Below, piece after piece: positions 16,953-24,998 of a DNA stretch of 64,000 nt. Every line of letters begins with the position of its first letter. The first letter of the stretch is position 1. The DNA is taken from contig NZ_SJXD01000025.1 in assembly GCF_004336745.1 (NCBI RefSeq), positions 186,001-250,000 of the forward strand, in the 5' to 3' direction. Below the pieces are notes generated by a model that saw only the letters and a list, made by a program, of their open reading frames with translations, ran no database searches and had not been told where the DNA came from. Made by a program: the position numbers and the translations under genes. Source of the DNA: Roseococcus sp. SYP-B2431. Lineage in GTDB: Bacteria > Pseudomonadota > Alphaproteobacteria > Acetobacterales > Acetobacteraceae.

Positions 16953-17672
16953 ATGTCTGGACGAACCCCTGCACCGGGGCGATCCTGCGGCATGATCTTC
17001 CGCTCCGCCGTCTGCGAGGCCCTGGGCGCGCCGGCGCTCGCCATGGCGACCACCTTCCTGGCCTTCGGAGCGGCGGTGCAGGCGGCGGGGATCGGGCTCG
17101 GCTGGGCCTTGGCCGCGGCCCAGCTGGTCTATGGCATGCCGGGGCAGATGGTGCTGCTGGCGGCGCTCGGCGCGCCGGGCGGACCTTTGCCGGCGGTGCT
17201 CGGCGCCGTGGCGGCCAATGCGCGTTTCCTGCCCATGGCGGTGGCGCTGGCCCCCTGGCTGGGTGGGCGCGGGGCGGCGCGCTTCCTCGCGCTGCCCTTC
17301 ATCGCGGTGACGCCCTGGGCCATGGCGATGCGCCGCCTGCCGCAGATGCCGGTGCCGGAGCGGCTCACCTGGTTCCTCGGCTTCGCGCTGACCTCCTGGA
17401 CGGTGGCCGGCCTCTCCACCTGGCTCGGCTTCGTGATCGCGCCGATGCTGCAGGGCTGGGTGCTCGCCGCGCTGCTCTTCGTGAACCCGCTCTATTTCGG
17501 CGTGATCCTGGCGGGCGAGACGCGCTTCGCGCCGGCCCGGCGCGCCGTGCTCTGCGGCATGGCGGCGACGCCGCTGGTGCTGCTGCTGCCGGCCTCCTGG
17601 GCGCTGCTCGGCGCGGGGCTGGTCGGCGGGACCGCGGCCTTCCTCTGGAGCCTTCGCGTTGAGCAACGCTGA
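16953..17672 (+). CDS. AzlC-family branched-chain amino acid exporter subunit
   Basis: 239 residues with six or more membrane helices. The N-terminal part from F-R-S-A-V-C-E-A-L-G, the Q-L-V-Y-G-M-P-G-Q-M-V segment and the N-A-R-F-L-P-M-A block (about residue 90) match AzlC, the large subunit of two-component amino acid exporters. The start at 16953 follows GGAGG (16940-16944) with eight-base spacing; 16926 and 16992 are alternatives. It overlaps the azlD-like gene, its usual partner. Confidence 0.8.
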   Translation: MSGRTPAPGRSCGMIFRSAVCEALGAPALAMATTFLAFGAAVQAAGIGLGWALAAAQLVYGMPGQMVLLAALGAPGGPLPAVLGAVAANARFLPMAVALAPWLGGRGAARFLALPFIAVTPWAMAMRRLPQMPVPERLTWFLGFALTSWTVAGLSTWLGFVIAPMLQGWVLAALLFVNPLYFGVILAGETRFAPARRAVLCGMAATPLVLLLPASWALLGAGLVGGTAAFLWSLRVEQR

Positions 17673-17982
17673 GCTCGCGCTCCTCCTGCTGATCCTGGGC
17701 TGCGCGGCGATGCGGGGCGCGGGGCTGCTGGTCGCCGGTCGCCTCCGGACCGACCATCCCTTCGTGCGCTGGGCGGCCGCGGTCTCGCTGGCCACGCTGA
17801 CCGCCTTCGTCCTGGCCGCCGTGGTGGCGCCGGGCGGGATCCTCGCCGAAATTCCGCTGGCGGCACGCGGGGCGGGGCTGACGGCCTCGGTCTCGATCCT
17901 GTTCTGGCGCGGCGGGCTGGCGCTGCCGGTGCTGGGCGGCCTGGCCGTGACGCTGGCGCTGGCGGCGCTTTTTAACGCGTAA
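17659..17982 (+). CDS. AzlD-domain small exporter subunit
   Basis: 107 residues with about four hydrophobic helices, the size and pattern of AzlD, which pairs with AzlC. The first codon is TTG at 17659, inside the end of the azlC-like gene and after a GGAG. R-T-D-H-P-F-V-R-W-A-A is the conserved cytoplasmic loop of the family. The protein ends at L-F-N-A, so the helix set looks complete. There is only a 40-base gap to the convergent gene and no strong terminator in it. Confidence 0.75.
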   Translation: MSNAELALLLLILGCAAMRGAGLLVAGRLRTDHPFVRWAAAVSLATLTAFVLAAVVAPGGILAEIPLAARGAGLTASVSILFWRGGLALPVLGGLAVTLALAALFNA

Positions 17983-18022
17983 TGATTGAAGGCGCGGAGG
18001 CGCCGGAGATGCGAATCACGAT

Positions 18023-18418
18023 CTAGCCTCGTGGCGGCGGGGAGGCCGAGACGTGCAGATCCGCGAAGCGCCAGCCCTGGGCGTCGCGCATCACCGTGCC
18101 ATTCGCCCGCAGCACCGCGGTCCGCTCCGGCCGAACGAGGCGGCAGATGGCCGAGAACAGCACCACGTCCGGCGCCGGCTGCTGGAAGACGGGATCGCAG
18201 GTCATGCGGCCCGGCGCCGCATCGGCCCAGGCGGCGCGGAAATAGCCGAGCGCGCCTTCCGGGCCGCGGAGCAGGCCCGGGACCGAGGAGCCGAGGAAGG
18301 TCGCATCCGGCCGGAACAGCGCGGCCTGCGCGGCCGCGTCCCGGGTCTGGAAATTCGCCGCGAAGCGTTCGAGCACCGCCTGTGGGCTCGCCTCGCCGGC
18401 CGGCGCCGCGCCGCTCAT
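18023..18418 (-). CDS. NTF2-like/SnoaL-like small protein
   Basis: 131 residues with the cone-shaped fold pattern of NTF2-like proteins: helix A-V-L-E-R-F-A-A-N-F-Q-T-R-D-A-A-A-Q-A-A-L-F, strand D-A-T-F-L-G-S, then Y-F-R-A-A-W and a final strand W-R-F-A-D-L-H-V-S. Such proteins bind or isomerise small ligands; catalytic residues cannot be assigned. The ATG at 18418 is 12 bases after the stop of the receptor gene upstream, with GGATGGA between, so the two form one transcript. Confidence 0.65.
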   Translation of the reverse strand: MSGAAPAGEASPQAVLERFAANFQTRDAAAQAALFRPDATFLGSSVPGLLRGPEGALGYFRAAWADAAPGRMTCDPVFQQPAPDVVLFSAICRLVRPERTAVLRANGTVMRDAQGWRFADLHVSASPPPRG

Positions 18419-18429
18419 GCGTCCATCCG

Positions 18430-19401
18430 TCAATCGACCTTGATGTTCCGCTCGCGGATCAGCCGGCCCCAACGCTCGTAGTCGCGCGCGATGACCACCT
18501 CCATCTCGGCCGGCGTGCTGCCCACCGCGTCGAGGCCGGCCGACGCCATGCGCTGGACCACCGGCGGATGCGATACCGCCTCGCGCACCGCGGCGCCGAT
18601 GCGCTCGATCGCGGCCGGCGGCGTGCCGGCGGGCACCGCGATGGCGCCCCAGCTTTGCGAGGTCGCCTCGGCGAGGCCCGCCTCCGTGAAGGTCGGCAGG
18701 TCCGGCAGGAGGGCGAGGCGGCGCTCGCCGCTGGTCGCCAGCGCGCGGATCGCGCCCTGCCGCACCTGCGCGATGGAGCTGGCCGGCTGGTCCAGCATCA
18801 CCTGCACCGTGCCGTTCACCAGATCCGCCATCGCCTGGCCCGAGCCCCGATAGGGCACGTGCACCATCTGGATGCCCGCCACGGCCATGAAGAGCTCAGT
18901 GAAGATATGGGTGCCGGAGCCCACGCCCGAGGTCGCGAAGGAGAGCGCCCCGGGGCGCGCGCGGGCATAGGCCAGGAACTCGCCGATGGTCTGGGCGGGG
19001 AGGCGGGGGTTCACCACCACGATCACGTCCGAGGTGAAGATCTTCGAGGCCATCGCCAGCTCGCGCCGCACGTCCACCTGGCGCATCAGGCCCAGATGCG
19101 GCGCCAGGGTGAAGGCGCCGTTGGTGGCGACCAGCATGGTATAGCCGTCCGGGGCGCTGCGGGCCGCGGCCTCCACGCCGACCGCGCCGCCGGCGCCGGT
19201 CCGGTTCTCGACCACCACGGACTGGCCCAGCGTCTCGCCCATGCGCTCGGCGATTAGGCGGCCGCCGACATCGGTGCTGCCGCCGGGCGCGAAGGGGACG
19301 ATGAGGCGCAGCGGCCGGGTGGGCTGCCAGGCGGGCTGCGCCCGGACGGCGCAGGGGGCCAGGGCAGCGGCGGCCAGCAGGCCGCGTCGGGCGATGTTCA
19401 T
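18430..19401 (-). CDS. Bug/TctC-family periplasmic solute receptor (second copy)
   Basis: 323 residues with a signal peptide (R-R-G-L-L-A-A-A-A-L-A-P-C-A-V-R-A, possible Tat type). P-F-A-P-G-G-S-T-D-V is the ligand loop and V-V-E-N-R-T-G-A-G-G the second conserved block. It is clearly divergent from the receptor at 15898-16881, so it is not a recent duplicate. Again there is no TctAB permease in reach. It is followed by the NTF2-like gene on the same strand. Confidence 0.87.
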   Translation of the reverse strand: MNIARRGLLAAAALAPCAVRAQPAWQPTRPLRLIVPFAPGGSTDVGGRLIAERMGETLGQSVVVENRTGAGGAVGVEAAARSAPDGYTMLVATNGAFTLAPHLGLMRQVDVRRELAMASKIFTSDVIVVVNPRLPAQTIGEFLAYARARPGALSFATSGVGSGTHIFTELFMAVAGIQMVHVPYRGSGQAMADLVNGTVQVMLDQPASSIAQVRQGAIRALATSGERRLALLPDLPTFTEAGLAEATSQSWGAIAVPAGTPPAAIERIGAAVREAVSHPPVVQRMASAGLDAVGSTPAEMEVVIARDYERWGRLIRERNIKVD

Positions 19402-19457
19402 GGTTCTGGGACGTTCCGTTCTTGGAAGTGGCTATGCGGAGAGGAAGCCGGCGGCCC

Positions 19458-20066
19458 TCACAGGGCCTCGCGGCCGACGGGGGGCGGGGGCGCGCCGGTG
19501 CCCTCGACGAGATAGGGGCGCAGCGCGCGGCGGATCTGGAACTCGAACTCCGTGTTCAGGTCGAACATCGTCTGGCGAAGCAGGGACTCCGCCGCGATCC
19601 GGCGCTCGTTCGGCGTGCTCCCGGCGGTCTGCGAGCGCTGGGCCTGCGCCTCCGCGAAGCCCAGCCGGCGGTCGTTCTCGCCCAGGATCTCGAGCCGCGC
19701 GGTGAGCTGGCAGGTGAGCTGCTCGCCGGGATCGGCCGCGAAGACGCCGACGCGGCCTGAATCGCGCGCCCGCAGGATCTGCGCGCGGGTGACGGCGAAT
19801 CGCGCGCGGTTCTCCGTGCCGAAGGCGGCCAGGCGATCGCGCCCCATGATCAGCACGGCCTCCGCCGCCGTGGGCTGGAGCGTGCGGCCCAGATCGTTGG
19901 GGCCAGGGCTGGGGTTGCGGTCCTCGGTCTCGATGGCCGAGACATCCAGGCGGATCTGCGTCAGATAGGCATAGGAGATCGGCGGGCCTTCCACGCGCGG
20001 CGGCGGGGAGCCGCCGCAGCCGCCGAGCGCGGCGGGCAGGATCAGCAGGGCGCGGCGTGGCAGCAT
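19458..20066 (-). CDS. Hypothetical lipoprotein
   Basis: 202 residues. The leader L-L-I-L-P-A-A-L-G-G-C (Cys17) is a lipobox, so the protein should be lipid-anchored. The mature part shows I-S-Y-A-Y-L-T-Q-I-R-L-D-V early and long Arg/Gln/Ala-rich helices later, ending in a Pro-rich tail. I recognise it as a type seen in Acetobacteraceae genomes without assigned function. It lies between the receptor and hslO genes on the same strand. Confidence 0.65.
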   Translation of the reverse strand: MLPRRALLILPAALGGCGGSPPPRVEGPPISYAYLTQIRLDVSAIETEDRNPSPGPNDLGRTLQPTAAEAVLIMGRDRLAAFGTENRARFAVTRAQILRARDSGRVGVFAADPGEQLTCQLTARLEILGENDRRLGFAEAQAQRSQTAGSTPNERRIAAESLLRQTMFDLNTEFEFQIRRALRPYLVEGTGAPPPPVGREAL

Positions 20067-20100
20067 GTCTTCTCCCTTGGGCGTGTCCGGCGCTTCGCTT

Positions 20101-21060
20101 CTACGCGTGGCCGGCGGCGCGGTCGATGCTCTCCCGGCTGAAGCGGAAGTCGAAATTGCAGAACTCGCAGGTCATGGTGATGGTGCCCTCCTCGGCCATG
20201 TGGTCGAGGTCTTCGGTGGGGAAGCCCTCCAGCACGCCCAGCAGGCGCGAGCGGGAGCAGCGGCAGCCATAGGCCAGGGCCCGGGACTGGCCGACGGCCA
20301 GCCCCTCCTGGTGGAATAGGCGGTACAGCAGCCGCTCGGGCGCCAGATCGTCGTCCAGCAGCTCCTCGGCCTTCAAGGTGCCGGCCAGGGCGAGGGCGGT
20401 GTTCCACGCCTCCTCCTGCTCCAGCGGGTCGGCCGAGGCGCCGATGCCGCCCTCGCCCGCCACGCGCTCCATGATGAAGGCGGTGGCGCGCCAGCCGGCC
20501 GCCGTCTTCGCGCAGGCCAGCCGGACATGCGAGCGCAGCTGCTCGGAGGTGGCGAAATAGGTCCCGGTCATCTCGGTCAGGTCCTGCCCCTCGATGGGCA
20601 CGATGCCCTGGTAGCGCTCCGTCTCCGGGCCCTGGTCGCAGGTGAAGGCCAGGTAGCCGCGGCCAAGCAGCGCCCGGGCGGAGGGGTTCTTGCCGTACAT
20701 GGCGAGCTTGTCGGGCGCGACGCGGGCATAGCCGCGCAGCTCCCCCGAATCGGTGCAGTCGGCGAGCAGCATGGAGATCGGCCCGTCGCCCTTGGCCTGG
20801 AGGGAGAAGCTGCCGCGGAACTTGAGCGCGGAGGCGAGGCCGGCGGTCAGCGCCAGCGCCTCGCCCAGCAGGCGCGTCACCGCGTCGGGGGCGGTGTGGC
20901 GGGTCAGCAGGGCATCGGCCAGCGCGCCGAGGCGGACGAGCCGCCCGCGCACCGGCTTGCCCTCGAGGTGGAAGGGGGTGACGCCGCGGGGCACGACGAG
21001 GTCGGGCACCGGCGGCCGGTCATGGTCGAGAAAGGCGGGATTCGGCTGGGTCACGCCCAA
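20101..21060 (-). CDS. hslO: Redox-regulated chaperone Hsp33
   Basis: 319 residues. Hsp33 is a cytoplasmic holdase switched on when its zinc cysteines are oxidised by peroxide or hypochlorous acid. All four ligands are present in the usual spacing: C-R-C near residue 268 and C-E-F-C near 300. The N-terminal substrate domain has the family text L-A-S-A-L-K-F-R-G-S-F-S-L-Q. A GTG or ATG near 21060 starts the gene in the usual place. Confidence 0.95.
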   Translation of the reverse strand: MGVTQPNPAFLDHDRPPVPDLVVPRGVTPFHLEGKPVRGRLVRLGALADALLTRHTAPDAVTRLLGEALALTAGLASALKFRGSFSLQAKGDGPISMLLADCTDSGELRGYARVAPDKLAMYGKNPSARALLGRGYLAFTCDQGPETERYQGIVPIEGQDLTEMTGTYFATSEQLRSHVRLACAKTAAGWRATAFIMERVAGEGGIGASADPLEQEEAWNTALALAGTLKAEELLDDDLAPERLLYRLFHQEGLAVGQSRALAYGCRCSRSRLLGVLEGFPTEDLDHMAEEGTITMTCEFCNFDFRFSRESIDRAAGHA

Positions 21061-21148
21061 GGAGATAATGCAGGCGGCCGCCGGTTGCGAGGGACGGTCA
21101 CTCCGGCCGCCCCAGATGGCGACGTCCGGCGGGCCTCGAAGCGCCCGC

Positions 21149-21244
21149 TCAGGGCAGCACCAGGACCAGGATCTGCACCACCGCCCCCAGCGCGACCAGG
21201 ATCAGGGCGATCCGGCCGAGCTGGTCGGGCTGCGGCAGCTTCAA
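21149..21244 (-). CDS. Possible single-helix mini-protein
   Basis: 31 codons starting at a TTG that overlaps the MarR-type gene stop (TTGA). It would encode a short polar head (K-L-P-Q-P-D-Q-L-G-R) and one uninterrupted hydrophobic helix, I-A-L-I-L-V-A-L-G-A-V-V-Q-I-L-V-L-V-L-P. The clean head-plus-helix pattern and the coupling argue for a real small membrane protein, but no ribosome site is visible and nothing is known of a family. Confidence 0.3.
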   Translation of the reverse strand: MKLPQPDQLGRIALILVALGAVVQILVLVLP

Positions 21245-21729
21245 GCGGCGATGGCAACCGCGCTGCGGCGGGCTCGCGGCGGCTTGGCCAGCATGGCACG
21301 CAGGAGCTGCTTGAGCTGCATGCGGTCGACGGCCGGGAAGCGGGCCATCACCTCGCTCTCATGCGCCTTGGCCGAGATCAGCAGGTCGCGGACCATCTGC
21401 TCGCCGCGGGGCAGCATCTGGATGCGGACCACGCGGCGGTCGCGCTGGTCCGGCAGGCGCTTCACGATCCCGTCGCGGACCATGCGGTCGAGCAGCTTGG
21501 TCATGGTGGGCTGCTGGAGCAGGCAGGCCTCGGCCAGGCCGGTCACGGTCTCGCCCGGGCTGCCGGAGAGGGTCGCCAGCACGCGCCAGACGGGGACGGA
21601 GATGCCGGCCTTGCGCAGCGTCGAATGGAACTCGGACGAGACCGCGTGCGAGGCGCGCGCCATCAGATAAAGGAGATAGTCGTCCACGAATCGCTCGTTG
21701 GAGGTGGAGCGAACCAGAATCCCGTCCAT
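21241..21729 (-). CDS. MarR-family transcriptional regulator
   Basis: 162 residues with the winged-helix layout of MarR: a dimerisation helix (F-V-D-D-Y-L-L-Y-L-M-A-R-A-S-H), the W-R-V-L-A-T-L-S segment, the recognition helix Q-Q-P-T-M-T-K-L-L-D-R-M, and the wing D-Q-R-D-R-R-V-V-R-I. I chose ATG 21729, which has GGGGAA upstream; ATG 21789 would add 20 residues. It is divergent from the nicX-like gene. In Pseudomonas putida nicotinate degradation the repressor NicR is also a MarR protein, so it probably represses the neighbouring operon until substrate appears. That is inference. Confidence 0.88.
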   Translation of the reverse strand: MDGILVRSTSNERFVDDYLLYLMARASHAVSSEFHSTLRKAGISVPVWRVLATLSGSPGETVTGLAEACLLQQPTMTKLLDRMVRDGIVKRLPDQRDRRVVRIQMLPRGEQMVRDLLISAKAHESEVMARFPAVDRMQLKQLLRAMLAKPPRARRSAVAIAA

Positions 21730-21817
21730 GAATGTTCCCCTGACCCGGTTGATTTCGTGGGGGAGATTGGTCGTCACGTTCATCGGCATGCAATTAAGGG
21801 GAATTACGGATCGCTGA

Positions 21818-21834
21818 CATATGAGTTTTCATGC
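21818..21834. promoter_or_regulatory. Candidate operator between marR-like and nicX-like genes
   Basis: The gap between the two divergent genes is unusually A+T-rich for this DNA. It contains the inverted repeat ATGA-GTTT-TCAT at 21821-21832, nested in a wider CAT...ATG symmetry (21818-21834). Its position, 30 to 47 bases before the TTG start, would let a bound MarR dimer block transcription. There is no second copy close by, so support is modest. Confidence 0.35.
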
Positions 21835-21864
21835 GATAGGCTGGCGGGAGCCAAGGAGCTTCCG

Positions 21865-22899
21865 TTGCCCGTTACCGCCCTGGAACCCTCCTGGATCGAG
21901 GCCTTCGAGGCGGTGTTCCGCCGGTGCCGGGTGGCGGAAGGGGAGGCCGTATGCCTCCTCGCGGAAAGCCGCTCCCGCGCGCTGAACGTCGCGCTCGCCG
22001 AGGCGGCGCTGGCGCGGCTCGGGGCACGCCCCCTCCGCTGCACGCTGCCGACGCCGCGTCAGACGGCGCCCGTGCCGGTGCGCTCGACCGGGGCCTCGCG
22101 CGCCGTCGCCGGGCACCCGGCCGCGCTGGCGGCGATGGCCGCCTCGCCCTTCGTCGTGGACCTGACCGTGGAGGGGCTGCTGCATGCGCCGGAGCTCCGG
22201 CAGATCCTCGGCGCCGGCAGCCGCGTGCTGATGGTCAGCAACGAGCATCCCGATGCGCTGGAACGTCTCGTCCCGACGGACGAGGACGAGCGGGTGGCCA
22301 AGGCCGCCGTGAAGCGCGCGCGGGCGGCCAAGCGCATGCACGTCTCCTCCGCCGCGGGCACCGACCTGCATGTCGCGATGGAGGGCGCGCCGAGCGTCGG
22401 CGTCTGGGGCTGGACCGACCGGCCCGGCACCATCGCGCACTGGCCCGGCGGGATCCTGGTGAGCTTCCCGCGCGAGGGCGGCGTCCGGGGCCGGCTGGTG
22501 CTGGATGCCGGCGACGTGAACCTCACCTTCAAACGATATATTGAATCGCCGATCGCCCTGACGATCGAGGACGACCACATCACGCGCATCGAGGGCCGGG
22601 GCGCCGATGCCGAGATGATGCGGCGCTACCTCGAATCCTGGGGCGACCGCGCGGCCTATGCCGTCTCCCATGTGGGATGGGGGCTGAACCGCCGCGCGCG
22701 GTACGAGGCGCTGGCCTTCTACGACCGCGAGGACACCAACGGCACGGAGCTGCGCGCGGTGGCCGGTAACTTCCTGTTCTCGACCGGCGCGAACGAGTTC
22801 GCGAACCGCTTCACCGAGGGGCATTTCGACATCCCGGTCTTCAACACCACGATCGCCCTCGACGGCGAGGCCGTCGTGCGCCAGGGCGTCCTGCTGTGA
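21865..22899 (+). CDS. 2,5-dihydroxypyridine 5,6-dioxygenase-like protein
   Basis: 344 residues, the size of NicX. NicX uses Fe(II) to open the ring of 2,5-dihydroxypyridine to N-formylmaleamate, and belongs to a fold shared with M29 aminopeptidases. Family blocks seen here are F-V-V-D-L-T-V-E-G-L-L-H near residue 93, V-L-M-V-S-N-E-H-P, H-V-S-S-A-A-G-T-D-L-H-V and the C-terminal E-G-H-F-D-I-P-V-F-N. The start is TTG 21865, six bases after AAGGAG. GTGA overlap links it to the hydrolase gene, which suits the next step of the same pathway. Confidence 0.8.
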   Translation: MPVTALEPSWIEAFEAVFRRCRVAEGEAVCLLAESRSRALNVALAEAALARLGARPLRCTLPTPRQTAPVPVRSTGASRAVAGHPAALAAMAASPFVVDLTVEGLLHAPELRQILGAGSRVLMVSNEHPDALERLVPTDEDERVAKAAVKRARAAKRMHVSSAAGTDLHVAMEGAPSVGVWGWTDRPGTIAHWPGGILVSFPREGGVRGRLVLDAGDVNLTFKRYIESPIALTIEDDHITRIEGRGADAEMMRRYLESWGDRAAYAVSHVGWGLNRRARYEALAFYDREDTNGTELRAVAGNFLFSTGANEFANRFTEGHFDIPVFNTTIALDGEAVVRQGVLL

Positions 22900-23648
22900 C
22901 CATCGTGGCGGGAAGCGGCCCCGCCGTGCTGCTGCTGCACGGCATCGGCGGACGGGCGAGCCTGTGGCGGCCGACGATCGACGCGCTCTCGGCGGACCAC
23001 CAGGTCATCGCCATGGACATGCCCGGCTATGACGGCGTGGAGCCCGCGCTGGAGAGCTTCCCGGCCGTCGCCGATGCGGCCATGGCGCTGCTCGCCGCGC
23101 ACGGGATTCCCCGCGCCGATGTGGTGGGGCATTCCCTCGGAGGGATGGTCGCGCTGGAGATGGCGCTGCGGCATCCGGACCATGTGCGCCGGCTGGCGAT
23201 CGTGGCGAGCTCGCCGGCCTTCGGCAGCCGCGACCTCGCCTTCCGCGAGGCTTTTCTCGCCGCGCGCCAGAAGCCGCTGGACGAAGGGCTCGGCATGGCC
23301 GGCGTCGCCGCCGCGCTGGTGCCGACCATGCCCGGGCCGGCCGCCGATCCTGGCGCGATCCCGGCGGCGATCGCGGCAATGGCGAGCGTGGACGAGCGCG
23401 CCTATCGCGCCACGCTGGGCATGCTCACCGGCTTCGACCGGCGCGGGGATCTGGGCCGGGTGTCGCAGAAGACCCTGCTCATCGCGGGCGAGACCGATGC
23501 GACGGCGCCACCGCGCGGGATGCAGCGCATGGCGGATACGATGCCGGAGGCCCGGCTCGTGGTGATCCCTGGCGTCGGCCATCTGCTACCGCTGGAGGCG
23601 CCGGACGCGTTCCACGCGGCGCTGCGCGGCTTCCTGGCGGAGGGTTGA
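22896..23648 (+). CDS. Alpha/beta hydrolase, possible N-formylmaleamate deformylase
   Basis: 250 residues. The oxyanion loop is H-G-I-G-G, the nucleophile elbow G-H-S-L-G-G-M (Ser about 78), the acid in G-E-T-D-A-T-A-P, and the catalytic His in G-V-G-H-L-L-P-L-E. The GTG start overlaps the dioxygenase stop. In nicotinate degradation the product of NicX is deformylated by NicD, an alpha/beta hydrolase, so this gene fits that step by context. The fold alone does not fix the substrate. Confidence 0.75.
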   Translation: MTIVAGSGPAVLLLHGIGGRASLWRPTIDALSADHQVIAMDMPGYDGVEPALESFPAVADAAMALLAAHGIPRADVVGHSLGGMVALEMALRHPDHVRRLAIVASSPAFGSRDLAFREAFLAARQKPLDEGLGMAGVAAALVPTMPGPAADPGAIPAAIAAMASVDERAYRATLGMLTGFDRRGDLGRVSQKTLLIAGETDATAPPRGMQRMADTMPEARLVVIPGVGHLLPLEAPDAFHAALRGFLAEG

Positions 23649-23650
23649 GC

Positions 23651-24910
23651 ATGGACGTTTCCCCGACGATGGCGGATGCGCCCATCTTCGACCCGCGCGG
23701 CTTCCGGCTCTCGCCCTTCGAGGCGGAGCTGACGGCCCGCGCGCGCGAGTTCGCCGCGCGCGTGCTGGCGCCGCGCGCGGCGACATGGGACCGCGAGGCG
23801 AGCTTCCCCACCGACAACTATGACGACATGCGCCGCGAGGGCTGGCTCGGCATCTGCGTGCCGATCGGGGACGGCGGCATGGGCGCGGACTTCCGAGCCT
23901 ATTGCCTGGCCGCGGCAGAGTTCGGGCGGTATTGCGGCGCGACCGCGCTCACCTGGAACATGCATGTGTGCAGCACGCTCTGGACCGGGCTGCTGACCGA
24001 CGACCTGGACATGGACCCGGCCACCCGCGCCCTGCACCGCGAGCGCCGGGCGCTGCACTACGCCAACATCCTGGAGCGTGGCGCGGTCTTCTCGCAGCCC
24101 TTCTCCGAGGGCGGCGCGGCGGCGGCCGGGACGGTGGCCTTCGGCACGACGGCAACGCCGGTCGAGGGCGGCTTCCGCATCAACGGGCGAAAGATCTTCG
24201 CGTCGCTGGCGGGGCATGCGGACTGCTACGGCATCCTCTGCACGGAGGTGCATGGGGAGGAGAAGCTGTCCCGCCGCGACACGCTGTATCTCGCCGTCCC
24301 GAAGGACGCGCCGGGCGTCAGCGTCGAGGGCGAGTGGGATCCGCTGGGCATGCGCGGCACGGTCAGCCGCAACCTGGTCTTCCGCGACGTCTTCGTCCCC
24401 GCGAGCGCGGCGCTCATGCCGCCCGGCCTCTACTTCCAGGCCGCGAGCCGCTGGCCGCACATGTTCATGACGCTGACGCCGACCTATATGGGCCTGGCCC
24501 AGGCGGCCTACGATTTCTGCCTGCGCTACCTGCGCGGCGAGCAGCCCGGTACGCCTCCCGTGAAGCGGCGCATGTATCCCACCAAGCAGATCGCGTTCGC
24601 CGAGATGCGCGTGACGCTGGAGCAGACCAAGGCGCTCTGGTTCCAGGCCATCTCGGAGGCTGGCCCGGATCCCTCGAAGGAACAGCTCCTGCGCGCGCTC
24701 GCGGCGCAGAACACGGTGATGGAGAACGCCAATGCCATCGCCGCCAAGGCGGTGCGCACCTGCGGCGGCCAGGCCATGCTGAAGTCGCTGCCGCTGGAGC
24801 GAATCTATCGCGACAGCCGCTGCGGCTCGCTGATGCTGCCCTGGACGGCCGAGCTCTGCATCGACCGCATCGGCCGCGACGCCCTCTACGAAAGGGGCGA
24901 GGCGGATTGA
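23651..24910 (+). CDS. Acyl-CoA dehydrogenase family protein
   Basis: 419 residues with the three-domain layout of the family: N-terminal helices, a central beta domain (F-S-Q-P-F-S-E-G-G-A and G-F-R-I-N-G-R-K-I-F) and a C-terminal helical bundle ending in C-G-G-Q-A-M-L-K-S-L-P-L-E-R-I-Y-R-D-S-R. FAD-dependent members oxidise acyl-CoA or act as flavin monooxygenases or desulphurising enzymes. GGAGG at 23640-23644 sets ATG 23651. Co-directional with a CoA ligase, it probably works on a CoA thioester. Confidence 0.85.
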   Translation: MDVSPTMADAPIFDPRGFRLSPFEAELTARAREFAARVLAPRAATWDREASFPTDNYDDMRREGWLGICVPIGDGGMGADFRAYCLAAAEFGRYCGATALTWNMHVCSTLWTGLLTDDLDMDPATRALHRERRALHYANILERGAVFSQPFSEGGAAAAGTVAFGTTATPVEGGFRINGRKIFASLAGHADCYGILCTEVHGEEKLSRRDTLYLAVPKDAPGVSVEGEWDPLGMRGTVSRNLVFRDVFVPASAALMPPGLYFQAASRWPHMFMTLTPTYMGLAQAAYDFCLRYLRGEQPGTPPVKRRMYPTKQIAFAEMRVTLEQTKALWFQAISEAGPDPSKEQLLRALAAQNTVMENANAIAAKAVRTCGGQAMLKSLPLERIYRDSRCGSLMLPWTAELCIDRIGRDALYERGEAD

Positions 24911-24931
24911 GAAGCCTTTCCGATCGAAGGT

Positions 24932-24997
24932 GCAGGAAACTGAGTTTCCTGCTGGGGCTGGCCGCAAAGCGGAGACAGCCGAGGGGCAAAGCCCCTC
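24932..24997 (+). repeat. Tandem array of three stem-loops
   Basis: Between the dehydrogenase and ligase genes lie three adjoining palindromes. The first is GCAGGAAA with its complement around CTGAG (24932-24952). The second is a two-tier stem, GGCTG with CAGCC enclosing CCGC-AAA-GCGG (24956-24980). The third is GAGGGGC-AAA-GCCCCTC (24981-24997), ending one base before the ligase ATG. The build looks like a mobile REP-type intergenic element rather than a terminator, since no T-run follows. Confidence 0.6.
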
Positions 24998-24998
24998 G

